From a virus, in the IMG/VR virus record IMGVR_UViG_3300042197_003782, positions 1-32,333 of that record: a stretch of DNA of 32,333 bases. The stretch is one strand, 5' to 3'. Shown one piece after another: positions 14,378-22,120 of the stretch. Position 1 is the first letter of the stretch. Each line of letters opens with the position of its first letter. Under the pieces are notes generated by a model, which was not told the origin of the DNA, did not search any database, and worked only from the letters and a program-made list of their open reading frames with translations. The position numbers and the translations under genes were made by a program.

Positions 14378-14510
14378 GCAAGGTCCCTGCTGGGAAGGCT
14401 ACGTACAAGAGGGTTATAAAGAAAAAAACGGTAAAACCGTTCCTAACTGCGTTCGTGCGAAGAAGAAGGCTCGGTCGTATTTAAAGACTCAACAGTCCAA
14501 GAAGCGCTGA
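14370..14510 (+). CDS. Small basic protein with PCWxGYxQ motif
   Basis: 46 residues, ATG at 14370 to TGA at 14508-14510. The sequence GPCWEGYVQEGYKEKNGKTVPNCV matches a small phage protein type (PCWxGYxxxGxKxKNGxxVPNCV) that is widespread in marine phages and usually lies with other tiny basic proteins. It overlaps the preceding gene by 8 bases and the 3' end of a convergent gene by 68. The two cysteines, about 24 residues apart, may bind metal or form a disulphide. Confidence 0.65.
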   Translation: MAKQGPCWEGYVQEGYKEKNGKTVPNCVRAKKKARSYLKTQQSKKR

Positions 14511-14811
14511 GCCGCATTTCTCCACCTAAGAGTTCTTGAGCTTTAGACCCATCAGGAGGTAATTCTGTATATATTGGATGATTTTTTTGTTGTTTTTCTT
14601 CTTCTTTCCAGAACTGGTGCACTTTTTCTATTTCTTGTTCTAATTCTATCATCGCTACCATTGTTCTGAATTCTGCCCAGTCATCCCGACAATTTAATTT
14701 CATTCGTCTTATCCAAGGGTTGTGAATTAAATTTGGAAAAAACCTTTCAAAAAAAATAATTAACTCATAAATCAAAGCATTTAATCTGTTGTAATTGTTT
14801 TTGCTTTCCAT
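14443..14811 (-). CDS. Hypothetical protein antisense to the small basic gene set
   Basis: 122 residues, ATG at 14811. The N-terminal two thirds are helical: LIYELIIFFERFFPNLI (amphipathic, possibly membrane-associated), then a WAEFRTMVAMIELEQEIEKVHQFWKEEEKQ coiled-coil-like segment. The last about 23 residues are encoded opposite the PCW gene and are Ser/Thr-rich, without clear structure. A true gene most likely ends here, but a convergent 68-base overlap is unusual in this genome. Function unknown. Confidence 0.5.
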   Translation of the reverse strand: MESKNNYNRLNALIYELIIFFERFFPNLIHNPWIRRMKLNCRDDWAEFRTMVAMIELEQEIEKVHQFWKEEEKQQKNHPIYTELPPDGSKAQELLGGEMRLSASWTVESLNTTEPSSSHERS

Positions 14812-14848
14812 AGTTTAGAATTTAATTAAATGGGTTTTGTGTTGACAG

Positions 14849-15247
14849 ATGGCTGAAGTAACTTTTAATCGTGAGCTTGGCGTTGCTCCAGAAGGCATAA
14901 CTCGTTTTGGACAGTTTCGTACTAGTGATGGTTCTAACGTCACTATAGGTAGCTTTCGGACGTTTGCGGGTGACGGCAGTTACCCTTTAGCTGATGTGTA
15001 TGAAATAACCTACGGCACTACCGGAACAGCCACAATTACCCTTACTGCAGACGCTTTTGCCGTTCGTGGCGTAAGAGTTTATAAGTCTGATGGCACTCTT
15101 GCTGGCGAAGCAATAGCTCCTAAAATCAGCCGTCGAGCTTCATCTAGTTTTACATACTCTGTGTCTACTTCTGATACAGCAACTGTGTATGTTGATCGTA
15201 CAGACAGGAGTGCCACTGAGTACCGTGTAACTATGAGTGCTGCTTGA
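14849..15247 (+). CDS. Small beta-rich virion protein
   Basis: 132 residues, ATG at 14849. Alternating short strands and turns (ITRFGQFRTSDGSNVTIGSF, ATITLTADAFAVRGVRVYKSDG, SFTYSVSTSDTATVYVD) suggest a beta-sandwich of about 130 residues, typical of phage decoration or head-fibre proteins. No signal peptide. It is followed after 25 bases by a strong terminator, so it is the last gene of its transcript and probably highly expressed. Confidence 0.65.
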   Translation: MAEVTFNRELGVAPEGITRFGQFRTSDGSNVTIGSFRTFAGDGSYPLADVYEITYGTTGTATITLTADAFAVRGVRVYKSDGTLAGEAIAPKISRRASSSFTYSVSTSDTATVYVDRTDRSATEYRVTMSAA

Positions 15248-15272
15248 TTAGACCACTTATTAAATGATCAGT

Positions 15273-15299
15273 ATCACCCCAAATTGGGGTGATTTTTTA
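15273..15299 (+). terminator. Rho-independent terminator
   Basis: ATCACCCC-AAATT-GGGGTGAT forms a perfect 8-bp stem (15273-15280/15286-15293) followed by TTTTT. It lies just after the decoration-like gene and before the endolysin. Confidence 0.85.
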
Positions 15300-15370
15300 T
15301 TACTTATTTATTAAATATTGTAGTTTTTGTTAATTAAGCTGTCAGAGTAAAAGAAGAACAATTCACAAAT

Positions 15371-16612
15371 ATGAGGATTTCGTCTCGAGGATTAAACCTC
15401 ATAAAGAAGTTTGAAGGACTTCGTTTAATCTCTTACTTGTGTAGTTCAAATGTCCTCACCATAGGGTATGGGCATACCGGTTCTGATGTAAAACCAAATA
15501 TGAAAATAACCGAAGAACAAGCAGAAGCATATTTAATTGATGACGTGGTTAGTAGTGAACAATGTGTTAGTTCTTTTGTTTACGCAAAAATTAATCAAAA
15601 TGAATACGACGCATTAGTTTCTTTTGTATTTAATGTTGGTCCTACTGCTTTTATAAATTCAACACTTCTTAAATTACTTAACGGCGGCGCCGACCGAAAA
15701 ATTGTTGCCTCGGAATTTTCTCGTTGGGTTAAAGGGGAAGGAAATAAAGAAATACCGGGTTTAATCAAACGACGTGAACAAGAGCGTAAGCTGTTCTTGG
15801 AAAAAATTAAACATCCTCTCTTGTCAAAATCAATTCTGGCTAAGCAGGATACTTGGCTTAAGAAAAAGCCAATAGACAGTGCTGCTCTTCTGGCTGAAGA
15901 AAAATTATTCGTACCGAAAGGATCCGCGTGGCAGTGGACAGAAATTCATATGTATGCCGGGCAGGTTCATCAACGAGTTTATTTGGAAGCTCAACCTGAA
16001 ACAGAGTGGTGGGTTTTTCCGGATCATTGGAAAATAATTAATGATATAGATGTAGTCGTTGAAGAAAAAGCTGTGTCTACCGAAGTTAAATTGTCTGTAC
16101 CATATTATTCACAAAGAGATAATTATAGAGATCCTATGAGGACTTGTTTTTCCAGCAGTTGCGCTATGTTGCTGAGTGGTTTGGAACCTAACGCTATCGA
16201 CTCAGATAATGAGTATATAAAAGTAGTTTATAAATATGGCGATACTGTTGTAGCTGCTAATCAAATAAAAGCTTTAAAAGAATTTGGAGTAACAGCATCA
16301 TTTATTCAAACAGGAAGTTGGGCAGATATTGAATCTTTATTGTTAAAAGGTGTTCCTGTTCCGATTGGTATTCTTCATAAAGGTCCTGTTACTGCACCTG
16401 TTGGGGGTGGTCATTGGATTTGTTGTGTTGGTATAAGTTCGGATAAAAACCACATTATTGTTCACGATCCTTTTGGAGATTTAGATCTCGTGAAAGGTAC
16501 GTATTTATCTGCGGATGGAAAATATAAAAAATATTCAAAGAAAAATTTAGGTCCTCGCTGGCTTGTGGAAAGCGATCGCAGTGGTTGGTTTATTAAAACT
16601 ACAGCCTGGTAA
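15371..16612 (+). CDS. Two-domain endolysin: GH24 lysozyme plus C39-like cysteine peptidase
   Basis: 413 residues. Residues 5-145 are a GH24 muramidase: E15, C24 and T30 sit in the E-8-(D/C)-5-T spacing of T4-type lysozymes, with FEGLRL and TIGYGHTG around them; Cys replaces Asp at the second position, as in many phage enzymes. Residues 158-225 look like an SH3-like linker (DTWLKKKPIDS, LFVPKG). Residues 238-413 resemble a C39-type papain-fold peptidase: SVPYYSQRDN, catalytic-like C259, GGGHWICCVG with H348, and HDPFG with D366. It would cut both glycan and peptide bonds. No signal peptide, so a holin is needed. Confidence 0.85.
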   Translation: MRISSRGLNLIKKFEGLRLISYLCSSNVLTIGYGHTGSDVKPNMKITEEQAEAYLIDDVVSSEQCVSSFVYAKINQNEYDALVSFVFNVGPTAFINSTLLKLLNGGADRKIVASEFSRWVKGEGNKEIPGLIKRREQERKLFLEKIKHPLLSKSILAKQDTWLKKKPIDSAALLAEEKLFVPKGSAWQWTEIHMYAGQVHQRVYLEAQPETEWWVFPDHWKIINDIDVVVEEKAVSTEVKLSVPYYSQRDNYRDPMRTCFSSSCAMLLSGLEPNAIDSDNEYIKVVYKYGDTVVAANQIKALKEFGVTASFIQTGSWADIESLLLKGVPVPIGILHKGPVTAPVGGGHWICCVGISSDKNHIIVHDPFGDLDLVKGTYLSADGKYKKYSKKNLGPRWLVESDRSGWFIKTTAW

Positions 16613-16641
16613 TTTTACTTTTAAACATTTATAAACGCAAA

Positions 16642-16818
16642 GTGCCCCTTAGCTCGCCGTTTAGCTTGCGACTCACGCAGGAGCAGATCCAGTGGCTCGA
16701 TGCCTGGTCCAGCGATACCATGTCTCGCGGCGCCGCTATCAGGCTTCTAATTGCCGATGCCATTCGCTTGCACCGTGACGGCATTCTTCCCCGTACCGCA
16801 AGGCGTGATGAGCAGTGA
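16642..16818 (+). CDS. GC-rich ribbon-helix-helix regulator
   Basis: 58 residues from a GTG at 16642 to TGA at 16816-16818. SSPFSLRLT is the DNA-contacting strand, QEQIQWLDAWSS the first helix, and TMSRGAAIRLLIADAIRLH the turn and second helix, a good match to small CopG/Arc-type repressors. GC is 60% (106 of 178 bases at 16641-16818, counted by hand), far above its AT-rich neighbours, and it uses GC-ending codons. This points to recent transfer from a GC-rich host or phage. An inverted repeat lies 11 bases downstream. Missing from a simple ATG-based search because of the GTG start. Confidence 0.65.
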   Translation: MPLSSPFSLRLTQEQIQWLDAWSSDTMSRGAAIRLLIADAIRLHRDGILPRTARRDEQ

Positions 16819-16828
16819 GTTACTTTTT

Positions 16829-16844
16829 GCTATTCTCAAATAGC
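16829..16844. promoter_or_regulatory. Short inverted repeat, possible RHH operator
   Basis: GCTATT-CTCA-AATAGC, a perfect 6-bp inverted repeat between the RHH gene and the next gene. RHH proteins commonly bind short inverted repeats near their own genes. A TTGCTA at 16827 overlaps it and could be part of a promoter for the gene at 16865. Confidence 0.3.
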
Positions 16845-16864
16845 GAATTTATTTCTTTAATTTT

Positions 16865-17086
16865 ATGAACTGGCAGCAAGTTTTAAATAACTGGGATATC
16901 GCGGAAGAGGACAAAAAAACAAAATTCTTAGACAAGTTATATGATTTTTATGGTATTACTTCAGGTTGTTATACAGGTTTATTTCAACGTTTTAAAAATG
17001 ATGTATTTGTGTTTGCTCGATTTGTTGTAATAGAGCACAACGAGCCTATTGAAAATTTATTTACGTTTGTTGCTAAGATTGATTGA
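16865..17086 (+). CDS. Small hypothetical protein
   Basis: 73 residues, ATG at 16865. A helical N terminus (WQQVLNNWDIAEEDKKTKFLDKLYDFYGI) is followed by GCYTGLFQRFKNDVFVFARFVVIE and an acidic end. It is AT-rich like the bulk of the genome, in contrast with the RHH gene before it. No motif recognised. Part of a (+) run that leads to thyX. Confidence 0.55.
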   Translation: MNWQQVLNNWDIAEEDKKTKFLDKLYDFYGITSGCYTGLFQRFKNDVFVFARFVVIEHNEPIENLFTFVAKID

Positions 17087-17107
17087 GGCGTTTTAACGGT
17101 TTAACAC

Positions 17108-17341
17108 TTGACCAGAGATTACGCTAAAGAATATCGCGAACATGGCGGTACAGAAGAGCAAAAAAAACGACGAGCTGCTCGTAATAAAGCTCGTAGATAC
17201 ATGGAGAGAAACGGGCGTGTGCATAAAGGTGATGGTAAAGAAGTAGACCATAAAAATTTTGATCCGACTGATAATCGCCCATCAAATTTACGTGTGATTT
17301 CTAAAGAAACAAACCGAGAGAAACAACCTAAACGGAGCTAA
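17108..17341 (+). CDS. Small HNH nuclease
   Basis: 77 residues from a TTG at 17108, the first possible start after an in-frame stop. A basic N terminus (KKRRAARNKARRYMER) precedes KGDGKEVDHKNFDPTDNRPSNLRVISKETNR, which carries the HNH core: the DH pair, the middle Asn and the NLRxxS-x-xxNR helix. Zinc-binding Cys pairs are absent, as in T7-type small HNH proteins. Likely a nicking enzyme, possibly assisting DNA packaging or acting as a homing nuclease. Weak ribosome site. Confidence 0.7.
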   Translation: MTRDYAKEYREHGGTEEQKKRRAARNKARRYMERNGRVHKGDGKEVDHKNFDPTDNRPSNLRVISKETNREKQPKRS

Positions 17342-17350
17342 AATTTAACC

Positions 17351-17869
17351 ATGGCAAAGCATAATTTTTTACAGCGACCTGGCGGTTTAGGACCGATGGC
17401 TGAGCGCGTTAAGCCTATCGGGACCTTGGCTACCGAAAAGCCTGCTATGTACGCTAATACGCCTGAGGCAATGGAGTTCAGGCGTGCAACTACTCTGGAC
17501 GACATCAACCGTATTTACACCCAATACCGACGCGATCGGGGGGAATACGCTCGCGAGCCCGTGGGGCCGATTAGTTATGGTGAGGGGAATATGACTGAGA
17601 GTGCCCAGATAACTGGACCTGCTGGCTACAACCATAAAGATGCGTTGCAGACTCCAATGCGTCCGTTAGATATGAATAAAGCTGAATACTTAGTTACTAC
17701 ACAAAATAGTATGGATCCTAATCTTCGTGCTCAGTTACAAATTTTAACTGATTTACCACAGCAAAATTTTTATAATGCTCAAGATATGACGTATGCAACA
17801 TATACTCAAAATTATCAATTACCTGGATCTTTGCCCCTTCAACTTCCTGGAGTTGGTACAAAAAAATGA
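17351..17869 (+). CDS. Hypothetical phage protein
   Basis: 172 residues, ATG at 17351. The first 95 residues are coded with higher GC than neighbours and contain RATTLDDINRIYTQYRRDRGEYARE. The C-terminal half is AT-rich and Gln/Tyr/Thr-rich (NFYNAQDMTYATYTQNYQL), ending LPLQLPGVGTKK. The change in composition at about 17640 suggests a mosaic origin. No membrane segment or known domain. It overlaps the next gene by four bases (ATGA). Confidence 0.6.
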   Translation: MAKHNFLQRPGGLGPMAERVKPIGTLATEKPAMYANTPEAMEFRRATTLDDINRIYTQYRRDRGEYAREPVGPISYGEGNMTESAQITGPAGYNHKDALQTPMRPLDMNKAEYLVTTQNSMDPNLRAQLQILTDLPQQNFYNAQDMTYATYTQNYQLPGSLPLQLPGVGTKK

Positions 17870-18006
17870 TGATTAATAATAATCAACTAGTTCGTTTAGC
17901 TGGTATGCGTTTAGGTTTAGGTCCTGCAGATGTTACTAAATTAGTTTCTAATCCTTCAGAAATTACCGCTAGACTTCGCTATCAAGAGACTTTTCCGCGT
18001 AGTTAA
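17866..18006 (+). CDS. Very small protein with LAGxRLGLG motif, coupled to thyX
   Basis: 46 residues, ATG at 17866 in an ATGA overlap, TAA at 18004-18006 in a TAATG overlap with thyX. It begins MMINNNQLVRLAGMRLGLGPADVTKLV and ends ETFPRS. Residues 9-17 repeat a motif, (R/A)-(F/L)-A-G-x-x-(F/L)-G, also found in the genes at 559, 27043 and 27302. Overlap on both sides argues that it is translated. Function unknown. Confidence 0.6.
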   Translation: MMINNNQLVRLAGMRLGLGPADVTKLVSNPSEITARLRYQETFPRS

Positions 18007-18692
18007 TGCAGTTGCATTCTGCTGAACTTAATTGGATAACACCTGACGCTGAAAAGGTTATAGCTCGGCACGCAAGAGTTTCTACTGACAACCCTAATCG
18101 TGCTGAGTATTCGCGATTACTAGAGTTTTGTATTCGCCACGGACATTGGAGTGTATTTGAGCAAGCTTCCGCTTCATTCGAAATCTCCACAAATCGTGCA
18201 TTGTCTCCTCAGCTTTTACGACATCGGAGTTTTACTTTTCAAGAATTTTCGCAACGTTATTCTGATCCGATTCAAATTTTAAAAAATTTTGACGAAGCTT
18301 ATAAGTTTGATTTAAGGACAAAAGGAGAAACAAACCGGCAGAGTAGTGTAGAGCAGCTACCGTTATATTTACGTCAGCACTTTTGGAATAAGTTTGAAGA
18401 TATTGATCGTCAGATAAAAACTGTTTATGCTGAGATGCTTGAGTTAGGAGTTGCTAAAGAGTGTGCAAGACATATTTTACCTTTATATACCCCTACAAGA
18501 TTGCATATGAGTGGTACGATTCGTAGTTTTATTCACTATGTTGGCCTACGTGGTAGAGAAGAGACTCAACTAGAGCACCGTCAGATTGCTCATAGCATAG
18601 GTTATTGTCTGAAAAAAGAACTACCAACTGTTATAAATGCTGTTAAAAACTCTGAAGATACATCGTTAACTGGTTGGTCTTCTTTACGTTAA
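18006..18692 (+). CDS. thyX: Flavin-dependent thymidylate synthase
   Basis: 228 residues, ATG overlapping the previous stop. ThyX makes dTMP from dUMP using FAD, NAD(P)H and methylenetetrahydrofolate. The signature RHRSFTFQEFSQR (residues 72-84) matches RHR-x5-S-x-R-type ThyX motifs, and NRALSPQLLRHR leads into it. Other typical parts are ASASFEIS and the C-terminal RSFIHYVGLRGREETQLEHRQIA with the dUMP/FAD-binding Arg and Gln. Length is normal for the family. Carrying it lets the phage feed its own DNA synthesis. It ends 9 bases inside the convergent (-) gene. Confidence 0.93.
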   Translation: MQLHSAELNWITPDAEKVIARHARVSTDNPNRAEYSRLLEFCIRHGHWSVFEQASASFEISTNRALSPQLLRHRSFTFQEFSQRYSDPIQILKNFDEAYKFDLRTKGETNRQSSVEQLPLYLRQHFWNKFEDIDRQIKTVYAEMLELGVAKECARHILPLYTPTRLHMSGTIRSFIHYVGLRGREETQLEHRQIAHSIGYCLKKELPTVINAVKNSEDTSLTGWSSLR

Positions 18693-19274
18693 TTCTTTGT
18701 TCCAAGGATCATTATCTGTTGAAGATTTTTGTGAGTTAGAAATAGTAGCCATCAAACTTGCGTTTTGACTTTGCATCATTTGAATAGCTTGTTTATGTTT
18801 TTCTAATTCGAATACGAGTCCTTCTGTTTGTGCTTTTGCCCAATTTTGCGCGTTTTTTGATAACTCTTCAAGCGCATTTGATGCGTGCGGAAAAGCAAAA
18901 ATTATTCCGTTGTTTGCTTTAGTTTGAACTTTTTGTCCTCCAGTATTTTCTGCTAACCCTTCCAAGAAATTATATGCTTGCTGAGGTTGTATATTTGCAA
19001 GGTATGCGAGTTGCGTAGGTTCTACTATTCCGTTATTTACTTCATACAAAGCACTAAATGTAGATGTAACTCTTTCCGTGTTACTTTTTCGTTCGTTATT
19101 TTCCAGCATTCTCACTTTTGCAGCACTTAGACCTCCCACTACACCAGCACCAAAAGCCATAGAAACTCCAAAAAATTCTGGAGATTTAACTGTAAGTAGT
19201 GTTCCAGTCGTAAGTCCAGCTGTTAATGCACCAAAACTAATAAGAGAAAAGTTAATTTTCGGAAACCTTGTCAT
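18684..19274 (-). CDS. Membrane protein with winged-helix-like cytoplasmic domain
   Basis: 196 residues from the ATG at 19274; the longer open frame lies within the helicase gene. Two hydrophobic, Gly/Ala-rich segments (residues about 9-29 and 34-53) look like membrane helices. They are followed by a domain, STFSALYEVNNGIVEPTQLAYLANIQPQQAYNFLEGLAE-like, with winged-helix character: helix, PTQLAYLANIQPQQAY turn and recognition helix, then KVQTKANNGIIFAF as a wing. A charged, Gln-rich coiled-coil-like tail ends it. It overlaps the primase-helicase stop by 23 bases. It might tether replication or DNA to the membrane. Confidence 0.6.
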   Translation of the reverse strand: MTRFPKINFSLISFGALTAGLTTGTLLTVKSPEFFGVSMAFGAGVVGGLSAAKVRMLENNERKSNTERVTSTFSALYEVNNGIVEPTQLAYLANIQPQQAYNFLEGLAENTGGQKVQTKANNGIIFAFPHASNALEELSKNAQNWAKAQTEGLVFELEKHKQAIQMMQSQNASLMATISNSQKSSTDNDPWNKELT

Positions 19275-22026
19275 GTTTTTGAAAAGCAGAGTCCCATTTA
19301 GAGGTTGTTGGATCTTGAGCAAATTCGACTGGTGAAGGCAAACGATCAGGACCAGTGGAAGCTCGGTCAGATTTTAAATCAAATCCTTTAAGACGTAACC
19401 CTTTTATTGAGGGAATACCGTCTTTTAACACAATCTCAATACCTTGCAGCTTAAGGATATTTACAAGAGCTTCTTTTGTCCGCTCAATAAATCGATGCTT
19501 AGCCGCAGGTTTATAACCGCAAGCTTTACAGAAATTAGCGTAGCTCGGATATAGCGAACCATAAGCATTAGCAATATACATTCCTTTTTCTGATTCCTCA
19601 ATTGATGGTTTTCGAGCTCCCTGACCTACCGGTGTGGTTGAGTTTGGAGCATAGAGACAACAATCATTTAACCAGGAAACAAACTGATTATTGAATAGTA
19701 ATGCTTCAATATTTGTTTTATTTAGTGACGGAACATGTTTAGTTGGGTTAGCCATAATATCTTTCATGTCGTTGTAATTCATGGATAATGCCCATGAAAC
19801 AATACCGCTCATTTCTTTTTCAAAAATACCTTCAATGTGATCGTCATAAACACTAATAAGTTCTTTTCTGGAACTTGGGGGTATCACTTTATCCATAACA
19901 ATTGTCAAACGGCGACGTTCTAAACCGCTGCTAGAGTCATTTGATGTAATGTGTTCGTTACTTGCTATACAAACTAAGCATTCTGGTTTAAAGCTAATTA
20001 TTTCTTTCCCATATTTTCTTTCAGCACGTAGTGTGTCTGAAGCAGATGTCAATTTTTTGAGCACATCCATTCGTTTGTTGTAATTGCTTTCATCAGTTAA
20101 AAGCAGCAGTCTTTTACCGATTAAGTTATACGTTTCGAATTTGTTTGTTTCAATTATTTCGAGACTTGACGTGTGGGTACTGTGAAATCCTGCTAAAGCA
20201 ACCATCAGTTGTTGCATGGTTGATTTTCCGGTTCCTCCGGGTCCTACTAAATGGAGAAACCTTTCTCCGGCTGTGTAACCAGTCAATATCGCACGAGCAA
20301 ACGCCTGGATTAAAAGATCTTGACCTGGATTCAAACAGTTATTAAGCCACGTTTTGAATTCAGGGCAGCTTGCAGTACCATCATATGAATATTGAAGCTT
20401 GTGTCGGAGGTATAATTCTTTCTGTGGACCTGGAGTAAACTCCATAGTCTGCGTGTCAAGAATTCCATTCTGAAAAGCAATAATTCCACGAGCTTTTGTC
20501 CATATACTTTTTCGTCCTCCGTCGTTAGATCTCAACAATTTTGCTTTTAAGATTAAATAAACGCTGTTAATTGTTGCACTAGTGTATTTAGCTAGTACTC
20601 CAGCTATTACAAAAGAATCAAGAGCTTTTACTATGCGTCTTTTAATGTGTTGTTCGTCTTGATGATACCAAATATCATAATCAATATCATAATGATAAAA
20701 TTGATCTAGATTACTATCGTAAATAAAGTCATCTCCTTGATTTGCAACAATAATATCCGCAACATCATTTTCAGAAAATTGACGATTTTGACTGTTGCCA
20801 GAATTTTGCAGGCTAATGAGCTGTGTGGGCGTAGAAGGTGTTTTCATACTTGTTGTTTTTGATGTTTGTTTTGGTAGGACTGAGTTATCGTCTGTTTTAT
20901 TTTCTAATGAAAAAACAGAAATATCTAATACTGAATTGACCTGAGTCTTTTTTAAATTTTTAATTTCTTTTTTAATAGTTTCTGGTACATGCAAGTCATA
21001 AATTTCTTTCGAAACTGTCCTGATTTTTTTCCAAGCAGCAATTACTCCTAAGTCAGAGGCCAGGATTACAGCAGGTTGGATTTCTTCGACATCCTTAATT
21101 GAATTTAAAATTCGATCGAACTTGCCATCTAGGTCGTGCGGGTAAGCATAGATATTATAGAACGCATCATGTGCTACTGTCAATGGTGAAACGCATACAG
21201 GTATTTTATTTAACTGCAGCCAATTTGACCATCCTATTAATTCTTTAAAAACCGCAGCCATGGTTGAGCTACGATCCTCAACAGGTTCTCCAGCTAATAC
21301 ATTTTTAACGGTCGAGGAGATTAATTGCCGCAGATCTATGCCGTTATCTTCGACATGAGCTTTATCTAAAATTTCTTCTCCGTTAGCACTTTGCTTGCTA
21401 TTAGTTACAGGCAGTAAAGAAAAAACTTTGTAAGCTTCGTCTTGCTTATTGATCGGAATGAATTTACCTGGGACCGCAAATACATTTTTACCTGGTTTGG
21501 GTCCGTAGAACAAATTAGGGATTGTCGTGGCCCTTATGTCAGAGCCTGGGATACTTGCGTAAATTTTTTGTGTGAAAAATTTGTAAAAATTAGGATCGAA
21601 TATAGGTTTTTCTAAGCCAAAAACAAGACGAAATCTTGGCCAATCTTTCGTTGTTGACGGGGAGTGATATGCGAGTGTTAAGTATTTTTTGCAAACTTCG
21701 AGCTCTAATGCTTGTTCTGGGGTTAATTCTTGTTTCTGGACCTTATTACCATTACCATCTTTGTAATCTGCTTGATTGTCAATATCGACAATTATTAATC
21801 CAGCTTGAATTACATTGGTTGCGTCGGCTTGTCTCTTGCCTTCGAGCATGTGCCATGCACACAAACCATAACCTTTTTCTAATTCTTTTTGTAGCTCATC
21901 TACATTTAATTCTTCTGCATTCCAATTTGAATTAAATGAAGTAAAATTACCTCCAGGAGAAATTTTACCCGTTTTGTCGTTGACATATTTAGAAACGACT
22001 GAATTTATAGAACAGATAAATTTCAT
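19252..22026 (-). CDS. Phage primase-helicase, D5/SF3 type
   Basis: 924 residues, ATG at 22026. The C-terminal half is an SF3 helicase with D5_N-type flank: Walker A GPGGTGKST (about residue 594-602), Walker B LLLLTDES (about 635-642), and motif C CIASNEH (about 687-693), with an Arg pair following (LERRRLTIV). The N-terminal half has GLIIVDIDNQ, a possible metal-binding primase-like strand, and PRFRLVFGL, a pattern seen in phage primases of the D5 kind. It would unwind the fork and lay primers. Last large gene of the replication block; the membrane protein gene overlaps its end. Confidence 0.85.
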   Translation of the reverse strand: MKFICSINSVVSKYVNDKTGKISPGGNFTSFNSNWNAEELNVDELQKELEKGYGLCAWHMLEGKRQADATNVIQAGLIIVDIDNQADYKDGNGNKVQKQELTPEQALELEVCKKYLTLAYHSPSTTKDWPRFRLVFGLEKPIFDPNFYKFFTQKIYASIPGSDIRATTIPNLFYGPKPGKNVFAVPGKFIPINKQDEAYKVFSLLPVTNSKQSANGEEILDKAHVEDNGIDLRQLISSTVKNVLAGEPVEDRSSTMAAVFKELIGWSNWLQLNKIPVCVSPLTVAHDAFYNIYAYPHDLDGKFDRILNSIKDVEEIQPAVILASDLGVIAAWKKIRTVSKEIYDLHVPETIKKEIKNLKKTQVNSVLDISVFSLENKTDDNSVLPKQTSKTTSMKTPSTPTQLISLQNSGNSQNRQFSENDVADIIVANQGDDFIYDSNLDQFYHYDIDYDIWYHQDEQHIKRRIVKALDSFVIAGVLAKYTSATINSVYLILKAKLLRSNDGGRKSIWTKARGIIAFQNGILDTQTMEFTPGPQKELYLRHKLQYSYDGTASCPEFKTWLNNCLNPGQDLLIQAFARAILTGYTAGERFLHLVGPGGTGKSTMQQLMVALAGFHSTHTSSLEIIETNKFETYNLIGKRLLLLTDESNYNKRMDVLKKLTSASDTLRAERKYGKEIISFKPECLVCIASNEHITSNDSSSGLERRRLTIVMDKVIPPSSRKELISVYDDHIEGIFEKEMSGIVSWALSMNYNDMKDIMANPTKHVPSLNKTNIEALLFNNQFVSWLNDCCLYAPNSTTPVGQGARKPSIEESEKGMYIANAYGSLYPSYANFCKACGYKPAAKHRFIERTKEALVNILKLQGIEIVLKDGIPSIKGLRLKGFDLKSDRASTGPDRLPSPVEFAQDPTTSKWDSAFQKHDKVSEN

Positions 22027-22120
22027 AGTTTGCTGCAGGGCGCCTGTAGTATGCCAGAAAACGGAGTCAAAAATTCAAAAGCAACCCTTAAGAACCCCGC
22101 TGAAGGTTTATTTTTTTTAA

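Noticed and set aside
22082-22118. Hairpin AACCCTT...AAGGTT followed by T-run on the (+) strand
   Set aside because: The stem is short and interrupted, and no (+) gene lies upstream; not convincing as a terminator.
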